Assembly: GCA_003222065.1 (NCBI GenBank)
Contig: QHUV01000160.1
Span: forward strand, 1-14,361
From: Gemmatimonadota bacterium
GTDB taxonomy: Bacteria; Gemmatimonadota; Gemmatimonadetes; Gemmatimonadales; Gemmatimonadaceae
DNA: 14,361 nt
Direction of reading: 5' to 3'
How positions within the stretch are numbered: the stretch's first letter is position 1; each line of letters begins with the position of its first letter. Both the position numbers and the translations under genes were made by a program. This document shows, one piece after another, positions 7,401 through 13,222 of the stretch. Below the pieces are notes generated by a model. That model was not told the origin of the DNA. It made no database searches and saw only the letters and a list, made by a program, of their open reading frames with translations.

Positions 7401-7480
7401 GGAAAGGGGCGGATGACCCGAAGCTCAAACGCGCGGTGTAGGTCCGCGATAGCGATTCCGATAGCTGCCACGGAGGTCCC

Positions 7481-7687
7481 ATGTCTTCGATTCTCCCGGG
7501 AACGCGGGAGTTTCTCACGCCGGTCTATGGTACGGTGTTTGGCCAGCGTGCCGCCGTTGTCCAGCGTCTCAAGCAAGGGGACCACCTGATTCTCGTTCCC
7601 GATCCGCCTGGCATCGATGAGCCGAACGTGTGGGTGCACGCGCGGGATCCCGCTACACGAGGTTTAGTCTTCGTCCAACTTTTTTGA
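7481..7687 (+). CDS. Short protein resembling the N-terminal part of a HIRAN domain
   Basis: A 68-residue frame with a strong Shine-Dalgarno (GGAGG, 4 bases before the ATG), so translation is likely. The segment TPVYGTVFGQRAAVVQRLKQ ... GDHLILVPDPPGIDEPNVWVHA follows the layout of HIRAN-type modules (G-x-x-x-G-x-R, GD-x-L-x-L, then a V-x-V-H/A strand). It lacks the closing strand usually carrying Gly-x-Val-Gly-x-Leu. Instead the last 15 residues are encoded antisense to the kbl 3' end, overlapping it by 35 bases. This looks like a gene cut short when it was joined to kbl, but it could be a genuine small protein. The family assignment is from remembered pattern and is tentative; HIRAN domains elsewhere bind DNA ends or stalled forks. 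Confidence 0.5.
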   Translation: MSSILPGTREFLTPVYGTVFGQRAAVVQRLKQGDHLILVPDPPGIDEPNVWVHARDPATRGLVFVQLF

Positions 7688-8858
7688 AGGCTCGCACGGC
7701 GACATCGAGATCGTCGCGTGTGTGTGACGCCGAGATCTGGCAACGCACTCGCGCTTGTCCTTGGGGCACGACGGGGTAGCCGAATCCGGTCACGAACACG
7801 CCTTCATCGAGCAGGGCATCGCTCATCTGAATCGCCGCTGACGTTTCACCGACGATGATCGGGATGATTGGCGTCTCGCCAGGCAGCGGCTTGAATCCCG
7901 CCTCGAGAATCTGCTCGCGAAAGTATCGCGAGTTGTCTCGCAGCTTTTGGACGCGCTCGGGATGCGCCTCGATTAAACGCACTGCCGCGAGCGCACTCGC
8001 CGCGACTGTTGGTGGCAGAGCGTTCGAGAACAGCTGCGGACGTGAACGCTGCGTCAGATAGTCGGTCAGTGCCTCCGGACCGGCGACAAATCCGCCCGCC
8101 GCGCCGCCAAGAGCTTTTCCTAACGTCGACGTGATGACATCGACCTCACCGACGACGCCGAAGTGCTCTGCCGTTCCACGTCCGTACTTTCCCAGCACGC
8201 CGGTCGCATGTGAGTCGTCCACGAGCACGATAGCGTCATGCGCGCGCGCGATCTCGAGGATGTCCGGCAACTTCGCGATCGCGCCTTCCATCGAGAATAT
8301 GCCGTCGGTCCAAATAAGACGGCGCCTTGCGTCCGCGGCACCGCGAAGCTTGTCTCGCAGATCCTGCATGTCACCGTGTTTATAGACGGCCGTCGTGCAC
8401 TTGCTGATCGCCTTCGCCAGCCGCATCGAGTCGATGATCGACGCGTGATTCAACGCGTCTGAGACGACGAAGTCACCTTCCGCGACCACCGTACCTGTCA
8501 ACCCTTCATTGGCGTTCCATGCCGAGACGAAGCTCAGCGACGACTCGGTGCCGACGAATCGGGCGAGCGCTTCCTCGAGCTCGCGATGAATCGTGAACGT
8601 TCCGCAGATGAACCGCACGCTTCCCGTGCCGGCGCCATATCGGCGCAGCCCCTCGATTCCCGCTTCCACTATGGCCGGCTCGTCACACAGTCCGAGATAA
8701 TTGTTCGACGAAAGAATGAGGATCTCGCCGCGTCCTTCCATCTGGACCCGCGCCGACTGCGGTGAGTCGAGGTAATTCAAGCGCTTGTACACGCGGTCCC
8801 GCTTGAACTGCTCGATCTCCTGTTCGAGCGCCTCGCCGAATCCTGCGTTGAGTCCCAT
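7653..8858 (-). CDS. kbl: Glycine C-acetyltransferase (2-amino-3-ketobutyrate CoA ligase)
   Basis: PLP-dependent alpha-oxoamine synthase that splits 2-amino-3-ketobutyrate with CoA into glycine and acetyl-CoA, the second step of threonine breakdown; cytosolic. About 401 residues, as in the family. Diagnostic sites (numbered from the upstream GTG, one more than from the chosen ATG) are NNYLGL (53-58), NHAS (138-141, stacking His), DDSHATG (215-221) with the PLP-ring Asp, the Schiff-base lysine K249 in TSTLGKALGG, and RVRCQISASH (371-380). The ATG at 8858 is preferred (GAGG 8 bases upstream) over the adjacent GTG at 8861. It lies 60 bases downstream of tdh on the same strand, so the pair is one transcription unit. 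Gene order is tdh then kbl, the reverse of E. coli. The KBL call over the related 5-aminolevulinate or 8-amino-7-oxononanoate synthases rests on the tdh neighbour and strong similarity. Confidence 0.95.
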   Translation of the reverse strand: MGLNAGFGEALEQEIEQFKRDRVYKRLNYLDSPQSARVQMEGRGEILILSSNNYLGLCDEPAIVEAGIEGLRRYGAGTGSVRFICGTFTIHRELEEALARFVGTESSLSFVSAWNANEGLTGTVVAEGDFVVSDALNHASIIDSMRLAKAISKCTTAVYKHGDMQDLRDKLRGAADARRRLIWTDGIFSMEGAIAKLPDILEIARAHDAIVLVDDSHATGVLGKYGRGTAEHFGVVGEVDVITSTLGKALGGAAGGFVAGPEALTDYLTQRSRPQLFSNALPPTVAASALAAVRLIEAHPERVQKLRDNSRYFREQILEAGFKPLPGETPIIPIIVGETSAAIQMSDALLDEGVFVTGFGYPVVPQGQARVRCQISASHTRDDLDVAVRAFKKVGRRLNLV

Positions 8859-8918
8859 CACGTTGACCTCACCCGTTATGCGCGCGGCCTGCCGGCCACG
8901 GACCCGTCATGCGATGCC

Positions 8919-9944
8919 TTACGCGACTTCAAAAATGACTTTGCCCGCTTCTCCGCTCTTGATCGCGCGAATAGCTTCGTCCGCTGCATCGAGCGCAAAG
9001 CGATGCGTGATGACTGGAGTCGGATCAAAGTTGCACGATCGCAGGAAGCGGGTCATCTGATGCCATGTTTGATACATCCGCCGGCCGACGACGCCATATA
9101 CCGTGATTCCTTTGAAGATCACTTCTGTCGCGAAGTCGACCTCCATCGGCTTGGAGGGAATGCCGAGCATCTGTACGTGTCCGCCGACACGCACGAGCGC
9201 GAATGCTTGATGAATCGCCGATGGCACACCCGACATCTCGAGCACGACGTCGACGCCGAGCCCGTCGGTGTGCCGCTTCACCACGTTCGCTGCTTCGTTT
9301 GGATGGACGACGTCGTGCGCGGCCATTCGTGAGGCAAGCGCGAGGCGCGTTTCGTTGATGTCGGAGGCAATGATTCGTGAGGCGCCCGCCGCTTTGCAAA
9401 TGCCAATCGCGAACAATCCGATCGGTCCGCATCCCGTCACCAGCACTGTCGCCCCGGGAATGTCGGCGCTCAATGCCGTGTGAAATGCGTTGCCCATCGG
9501 ATCGTGAATGCCACCGATGTCGAACGAGATGTTGTCGTCGAGATGCCAGACGTTCGTCGCCGGCATCGCGATGTACTCGGCGAAGCAGCCATCACGGTCG
9601 ACGCCGATGATCTTGGTGTAGGGACACACATGTGCGTTGCCTGTGCGGCAGAGAAGACATCGGCCGTCGACGATGTGGCCCTCGGCCGTGACGCGATCGC
9701 CTTCGCGCACATCGGTGACAAGTGCGCCGACCTGCACGACGTCACCAGCGAACTCATGACCAACGATGAATGGCGGCGAGCATCTGCCGCGTGCCCAAGC
9801 GTCCCATTCGTAGATGTGAACGTCGGTGCCGCAAACCCCAGCGCGACGAACGCGAATCAGGACCTCGTTCTCACGGATCTTCGGCTCAGCGACGTCTCTG
9901 AGTGCGAATCCGGACCCGGCGGATTCCTTTACGAGCGCTTTCAC
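8919..9944 (-). CDS. tdh: L-threonine 3-dehydrogenase
   Basis: Zinc-dependent medium-chain dehydrogenase that oxidises L-threonine with NAD+ to 2-amino-3-ketobutyrate, feeding the kbl product; cytosolic. 341 residues, the same length as E. coli Tdh. Catalytic-zinc residues C38 (GVCGTD), H63/E64 (VGHEFAG) and H90 are present, with the Rossmann glycine motif GCGPIG (171-176) and an acidic D195 that favours NAD+. The structural-zinc lobe reads GHIVDGRCLLCRTGNAHVC: C96, C99 and C107 are kept but position 93, normally Cys, is Asp. The GTG at 9944 is chosen because VKALVKE matches the family N-terminus and AAAGGAG lies 10 bases upstream. The frame stays open 50 codons further, but that stretch has no family resemblance. 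First gene of the tdh-kbl unit; no confident promoter or operator identified upstream. Confidence 0.95.
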   Translation of the reverse strand: MKALVKESAGSGFALRDVAEPKIRENEVLIRVRRAGVCGTDVHIYEWDAWARGRCSPPFIVGHEFAGDVVQVGALVTDVREGDRVTAEGHIVDGRCLLCRTGNAHVCPYTKIIGVDRDGCFAEYIAMPATNVWHLDDNISFDIGGIHDPMGNAFHTALSADIPGATVLVTGCGPIGLFAIGICKAAGASRIIASDINETRLALASRMAAHDVVHPNEAANVVKRHTDGLGVDVVLEMSGVPSAIHQAFALVRVGGHVQMLGIPSKPMEVDFATEVIFKGITVYGVVGRRMYQTWHQMTRFLRSCNFDPTPVITHRFALDAADEAIRAIKSGEAGKVIFEVA

Positions 9945-10156
9945 GCGCGATCTGCTCCTTTCGTTGTCATACGCCGTCGGCGCGGCGACGCGAGTACGAC
10001 GCAGCGCGCGCGAATCGAAACCTCGCATCTCTTCGCGGACGATGGAAGTCTCCGTCAGCGTGACGACATCGACGACGCGACGCGCGTCGAGCATTCATCG
10101 CCACGCGAACACGAGTGAATGGCGGCACGATCATTCGCGTACGACGCGCACACCTA

Positions 10157-10185
10157 TTGCGTGTGATATGTGCGGTTCCTATATT
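10157..10185 (+). promoter_or_regulatory. Sigma-70-like promoter
   Basis: TTGCGT (10157-10162, 4 of 6 consensus bases) and TATATT (10180-10185, 5 of 6) are separated by exactly 17 bases. This is the best promoter match noticed in the window. It points rightwards into a region with no clear protein gene; transcription would start near 10192. Confidence 0.5.
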
Positions 10186-10192
10186 CGCGTTC

Positions 10193-10441
10193 AGCGACTG
10201 TGCTCACCGAACGAGGGTACTGCGTGGACCTAGCTCGACGAAGTTGCTCGTTCTCGACATCGTCTTCCGCGGCGAAAACGCGAACCGCCGCAGGTTCCTC
10301 TGCCCCCCGTTGTCTGGCGCCGTCCGCGCCTCCTGCACAAACGATCGCCGCCTCTGCTGTCATCTCGTGGCGATGGTTGCTTCAAAAAAATCTTCATCTG
10401 CAGACATGTGCGCGCCGCGAGAACGGCGCGCGCATCGTTTT
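10193..10441 (+). ncRNA. Candidate small RNA (about 250 nt), unassigned
   Basis: Defined by the promoter at 10157-10185 and the terminator-like hairpin at 10406-10441. Within it, GAACGAG (10209-10215) pairs with CTCGTTC (10247-10253), and GCGGCG (10269-10274) pairs with CGCCGC (10286-10291). A purine/A-rich single-stranded-looking stretch (10384-10391) precedes the terminator. It lacks the hallmarks of tmRNA, RNase P RNA or SRP RNA that I would recognise. The alternative is that the promoter drives a leader for the KRGG gene or one of the overlapping frames, or that these elements are chance. Confidence 0.25.
10406..10441 (+). terminator. Terminator-like hairpin, plus strand
   Basis: A stem of 12 pairs (10406-10417 with 10424-10435, one G-T wobble) closes a CGAGAA loop and is followed after CG by TTTT (10438-10441). 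The U-tract is short, so termination strength is uncertain. Confidence 0.4.
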
Positions 10442-10564
10442 ACTCACCGTGACTATCGGATGTCATGATCGTTATTCGCCGCCGATGCTTCCGATGAGGG
10501 GACATGCGTCGAGAATGCGGAGCATCGCGAGCGCGAGCTGTCTGATGTAGCTGTCTCCAGGCTT

Positions 10565-10588
10565 CACGCGTCTCCGCGGAGACGTGTG
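10565..10588. promoter_or_regulatory. 24-bp dyad, possible operator
   Basis: The 16-bp core CGTCTCCGCGGAGACG (10569-10584) is a perfect palindrome and extends to 24 bp with a single mismatched (G/T) position. It lies about 100 bases before the KRGG gene start. The length and symmetry fit a dimeric regulator site, but no cognate repressor is in the window. Confidence 0.35.
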
Positions 10589-10684
10589 TTGCGGCGATCG
10601 AAGCGCTTCGGCGCCACGTCGCCGTCTCGTCGATCCACCGGGGGATCGGTCGAGAGCACTACACTCCATTATGGAGAGGTTACC

Positions 10685-10789
10685 ATGGCTGCAAAGAAGC
10701 GCGGCGGTCGGAAGGGTGGCGCCAAGAAGCGTGGCGGCGCCAAGAAGCGTGGTGGCGCCAAGAAGCGTGGCGGAAGAAAGCGCCGCTAG
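10685..10789 (+). CDS. 34-residue KRGGAK-repeat basic protein
   Basis: Micro-protein with 18 Lys/Arg, no acidic and no aromatic residues. It consists of MAAKKRGGRKG, three copies of GAKKRG and a GRKRR tail. The start is firmly set by GGAGAGG five bases before the ATG (10673-10679); the longer frame upstream (from 10586) lacks such a site. An intrinsic terminator follows 19 bases after the stop, so it is probably its own transcription unit, though no clear -10/-35 was found before it. Composition resembles tails of histone H1-like and other nucleoid or RNA-binding proteins, so binding to nucleic acid in the cytoplasm is the simplest guess. It might alternatively serve as a substrate for the peptidase/ATP-grasp pair encoded convergently next to it, but nothing in the sequence proves that. 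Confidence 0.75.
   Translation: MAAKKRGGRKGGAKKRGGAKKRGGAKKRGGRKRR
10718..10771 (+). repeat. Three tandem 18-bp repeats inside the KRGG gene
   Basis: Units at 10718-10735, 10736-10753 and 10754-10771 read GGCGCCAAGAAGCGTGGY and differ only at the last base. Near-identity at silent positions points to recent slippage or unequal exchange, so copy number may vary between strains. Confidence 0.9.
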
Positions 10790-10807
10790 GCAACGCGCTC
10801 GAAAGCG

Positions 10808-10842
10808 AAGAAGCCGGCGAATCGCCGGCTTCTTTCTTTTTC
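10808..10842 (+). terminator. Intrinsic terminator of the KRGG gene
   Basis: Perfect 13-base arms (10808-10820 and 10822-10834, AAGAAGCCGGCGA and its complement) are followed by a U-rich tail TCTTTTT (10835-10841). In practice this folds as a stem of about 11 pairs with a 5-base loop. The convergent minus-strand ATP-grasp gene ends 9 bases beyond, so it may also limit read-through from that side. Confidence 0.88.
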
Positions 10843-10850
10843 TCGATCGT

Positions 10851-11834
10851 TCAGCGCGAGTAGCGCGCCAATGATAGCTCGAGAATCCGCGCGATGAGCG
10901 CATCGTACGACAGACCGCCTTCGGCCGCGGCGCGCGCGAACTCGCTCTCCCGCTCGAGGTAGCAATTCGGATTGACTTCGATCACGAAGATCTGCTCATC
11001 GGGCGTCACGCGCAGATCGATACGCGCGTAATCGCGCAACCGCAACGCATGGAACGCCTCGACGGCGGCGTGTTGCATGCGCTCGATCAGCGTCGGCCCA
11101 ACGTCGACCGGAAAAATCGATCGCGTTCCAGCGAATTGGTCGCCGCTCCCGACGCCATCATCTCCCCATTTCGCCTCCCAACTTGCAATGCGCGGAATGC
11201 CGGCTGGAAATCCGGAGAAATCCAACTCGATCACCGGAAGCGCGCGCGCATTCGCGTTGCCAAGAACGCCAACGTAGAACTCGCGCCCCTCCACGAATTG
11301 CTCGACGAGCACCGGTTGCTGGAACTCGGACTGCAATTCGTCGATGCGCGTGAACAGCTCTCGCAGGTCGTGCACGACCGAATTGCTGCTGATACCAAGC
11401 GACGCGTCCTCCTGCGGAGGCTTGACGATTACCGGAAACTCAATGTCGCCAGCCCAGTCCAGCGCGCCGCGAAATACCGTCGCGAATTCCGGCGTGCGAA
11501 CGCCATGGAAGCTCAGCACCTTCTTCGTGAGTGACTTGTCACCGGCTAATAACAAACCGGCCGGACTGGAGCCGGTGTACCGCAAGCCGAGGAGATTCAA
11601 GAGCGCCGCCACATTCGATTCGAGCGCGCTCTTGCCCCCGAATGATTCCGCGAGATTGAAGACAAGATCCGGTGTCGTCGTGCTCAATGCTCTCACTACC
11701 GGCTCTACCTCGCCATCGACCGGCAATGACTCCACGATGTGATCGTGCGCCTCGATCGCGCCCCGCAGCTGTTCGATCACCGGATCTATCGGTGATTCCA
11801 ACGCGTCGGCCGAATGGAGCAGGACAATCTTCAC
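10851..11834 (-). CDS. D-Ala-D-Ala ligase-like ATP-grasp enzyme
   Basis: ATP-grasp ligase of 327 residues, joining a carboxylate to an amine with ATP; cytosolic. It has a Ddl-like N-terminal domain (FNLAESFGGKSALESNVAAL, about 59-78, and YTGSSPAGLLLAGDKSLTKK, 86-105). The ATP-binding part has K138 (FPVIVKPP), the hinge VEQF (177-180) and GREFYVGVLGN (183-193). The metal site is D273 (ARIDLRV) and E286/N288/N290 (VIEVNPNCYLE). It differs from cell-wall Ddl in the N-terminal motif and the NPNC segment, so the substrate is probably not simply D-alanine. The GTG start at 11834 overlaps the upstream peptidase stop as GTGA, indicating translational coupling and a joint function. What it ligates is unknown. 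A housekeeping Ddl is a less likely reading given the peptidase partner. Confidence 0.85.
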   Translation of the reverse strand: MKIVLLHSADALESPIDPVIEQLRGAIEAHDHIVESLPVDGEVEPVVRALSTTTPDLVFNLAESFGGKSALESNVAALLNLLGLRYTGSSPAGLLLAGDKSLTKKVLSFHGVRTPEFATVFRGALDWAGDIEFPVIVKPPQEDASLGISSNSVVHDLRELFTRIDELQSEFQQPVLVEQFVEGREFYVGVLGNANARALPVIELDFSGFPAGIPRIASWEAKWGDDGVGSGDQFAGTRSIFPVDVGPTLIERMQHAAVEAFHALRLRDYARIDLRVTPDEQIFVIEVNPNCYLERESEFARAAAEGGLSYDALIARILELSLARYSR

Positions 11835-12679
11835 GCTTGAATCTCTTCACGTCGCGCCCGGGTGCGCGCCGCTCGACCGAGTGATTGCGTGTGCCGATAA
11901 TTCATCACGACCGCAGTCCCGAATGCTGTCAGCTCGATGAGCGTCGCTGCCTCGAGACCGCTGACGCGAAGTCCGAGCGCGCGCGAGCGCGCGATGAGAT
12001 GATCCAGCAATGAGCGTACGCCCGCCGGCGGCTCGCCTGTCCAGTAGGACAGCCGCACGAGTATTTCACGAGTATGACGCTCGATGAAATCGCCTGCGAG
12101 CATCCCGCTCGGCGCGTCCGCCGGCGTCGCAAAGATGCGCCGCAAGTCATTGTCGAACTGTCGCGCGTCGGTAATCGGAATCGCTTGCGATCCGCTGTCG
12201 TCCTCGTCGGGATGCTTCTGCGCGTACCAACCGAGAATGTGCCGCACGTGCGCGCGCGAAAACGGATCCGCGCGGTAGCGTTCACGGTACGGCTGCGAAA
12301 AAGCGCCAAAGGTGCGTCGCCAATCGGCGCGTTCGTACAGGTGGAACGCGTAATTCACGGCGTGACCGCACTCATGTCGCAGATATCGCATTGCCTCGAC
12401 ATCATCCTCGACCGATCCCGACATTTCCGCTTCGAGCCGTTCCAAGCGGCGATCGACCAGATAAAAAGGCACGCCGATCAGCGGCGTGCCGTCGGGACAT
12501 CCCCATTGGTCGCTGAGGTACACCGGCGGCCGAAATGAAATCGACCGCACTTCGAGCTCTCGGTACAGCTCGTCGACTAAACGCTCAACTCGCGAGCCTC
12601 GAATCTGAAGCCCCAAGTCCGAGATTCGCCTTCCGAGGAGCGAGGCCCGCTCCTCTTCCCATTCCGTTGCGCGGTCCAC
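11831..12679 (-). CDS. Putative zinc metallopeptidase (HEXXH) coupled to the ATP-grasp ligase
   Basis: Soluble protein of 282 residues without a signal peptide. The zincin motif HECGH (102-106, in YLRHECGHAVNYAFHLY) gives two zinc-ligand histidines and the catalytic E103; YAQKHPDED follows at 152-160. In relatives I recall, this continues as DFAETFAVWL with the presumed third ligand. Here it reads DSGSQAIPITDARQ, so either the third ligand is within DED or this is a divergent branch. Other frames do not restore the motif, so a simple frameshift is unlikely. The later part (FIERHTREILVRLSYWTGE, about 198-216) looks intact. The GTG at 12679 is the only sensible start; its Shine-Dalgarno is weak. 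First gene of a two-gene unit with the ligase (4-bp overlap). Peptide trimming or turnover linked to ligation is inferred from that coupling. Confidence 0.75.
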   Translation of the reverse strand: MDRATEWEEERASLLGRRISDLGLQIRGSRVERLVDELYRELEVRSISFRPPVYLSDQWGCPDGTPLIGVPFYLVDRRLERLEAEMSGSVEDDVEAMRYLRHECGHAVNYAFHLYERADWRRTFGAFSQPYRERYRADPFSRAHVRHILGWYAQKHPDEDDSGSQAIPITDARQFDNDLRRIFATPADAPSGMLAGDFIERHTREILVRLSYWTGEPPAGVRSLLDHLIARSRALGLRVSGLEAATLIELTAFGTAVVMNYRHTQSLGRAARTRARREEIQA

Positions 12680-12750
12680 GTCGCATCATCGGGCAATCCC
12701 CGTACCGGACCCGACGAAACAGAAGACGACCTGCCAAGGCTCCCACCTCT

Positions 12751-12785
12751 AAATGAAGGAGGCGCCGCCTCTCGGCGGCGCCTCC
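12751..12785 (-). terminator. Intrinsic terminator of the 12804-12959 gene
   Basis: A perfect 12-bp GC-rich stem (12774-12785 with 12758-12769) and a 4-base loop are followed on the minus strand by TTCATTT. It sits 18 bases beyond the small gene's stop, supporting real transcription of that gene and shielding the peptidase gene downstream. Confidence 0.75.
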
Positions 12786-12803
12786 ATGTGATCGAGGGGC
12801 TAG

Positions 12804-12959
12804 TTAGGCGGCGCGCGTGTCACGAGGAACTGATGCCAATTCGGGCGCGGCGCCCCAGACAAAAGCGCGAATGAGAGGTGCGGGTTCGGCCCTGCTTCCA
12901 CGAGAGATGACGATCCCAACAGGCTCTGTCTCGCGAGGGTTTTCGGAGGGTGCCTTCAT
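12804..12959 (-). CDS. Small uncharacterised protein (51 aa)
   Basis: Short frame MKAPSENPRETEPVGIVISR ... GSRAEPAPLIRAFVWGAAPE ending in RAA. The centre (PVGIVISRG, then AFVWG) looks like two beta strands separated by a charged loop, a pattern I associate with small conserved proteins of this bacterial group, though no named family is recognised. The frame is open back to a TTG at 13040 (78 residues), but that part is poor. No Shine-Dalgarno precedes the ATG; TACTAT lies almost directly upstream, so the start is uncertain. A terminator 18 bases past the stop is the main support that this is a gene. Confidence 0.5.
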   Translation of the reverse strand: MKAPSENPRETEPVGIVISRGSRAEPAPLIRAFVWGAAPELASVPRDTRAA

Positions 12960-13133
12960 ATAGTAGGTAGCAACTCGGGCGAACTGTTCGGTGGGAGGAC
13001 GAGTCGAGCCGGGGCACGCGACGAGAACGGTTCGCCGCAATACGCCCGGCCGCTCAGTAATTCATCTGGGCCTAGAGCAGCCTCGATGCCAGTAAGGAAA
13101 CCGTAGCGAACATGCTGCCGATAAATGATTTAG

Positions 13134-13165
13134 AAAAAACGAAAGCCAGCGACATTCGCCGGCTT
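13134..13165 (-). terminator. Intrinsic terminator of the methyltransferase-like gene
   Basis: On the minus strand a 10-bp stem (13156-13165 with 13143-13152, one A-C mismatch, loop of 3) is followed by TTTCGTTTTTTC. It lies about 60 bases after the stop of the 13223-13993 gene, ending the rightmost operon. Confidence 0.8.
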
Positions 13166-13222
13166 GTATTGCTTCGACACGGTTGTTTTTAGATCACCTG
13201 TGTCAGTACGACTGTGCGGCGA

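Larger units (their letters stand above)
9945..10684. other. 740-base region without a convincing protein gene
   Basis: This stretch separates tdh (minus) from the KRGG micro-protein (plus). Open frames exist on both strands but have no recognisable domains or good ribosome sites, and are typical of GC-rich DNA. It does hold a good plus-strand promoter (10157-10185), two local hairpins and a terminator-like stem (10406-10441) that together suggest a non-coding RNA. There is also a cluster of inverted repeats at 10565-10588, 10599-10610 (CGAAGCGCTTCG) and 10631-10648 (CGATCC/GGATCG) upstream of the KRGG gene. Confidence 0.6.

Noticed and set aside
9945..10094. 50-codon N-terminal extension of Tdh
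   Set aside because: Tdh proteins start at the equivalent of VKALVKE; a good Shine-Dalgarno precedes the GTG at 9944, and the resulting length equals that of E. coli Tdh.
9480..10118. Long plus-strand frame opposite tdh
   Set aside because: It is the antisense shadow of a well-supported gene and shows no domain features.
10115..10550. Two overlapping plus-strand frames in the gene-poor region (10115-10468 and 10170-10550)
   Set aside because: Both are rich in Arg/Ser/Cys as in random GC-rich translation, run through the terminator-like hairpin and have no ribosome site.
10586..10684. Longer start for the KRGG protein
   Set aside because: The 33 extra residues are unlike the rest, lie over the inverted repeats, and the strong Shine-Dalgarno is placed for the ATG at 10685.
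10718..10771. CRISPR-like array
   Set aside because: The repeats are directly adjacent without spacers and encode in-frame hexapeptides; no array or cas genes are present.
10472..10903. Minus-strand frame with repeated LLGAT motifs
   Set aside because: The repeats are the antisense reading of the KRGG gene. A shorter 31-codon GTG frame at its end (10472-10567) has a GGAG nearby but no other support.
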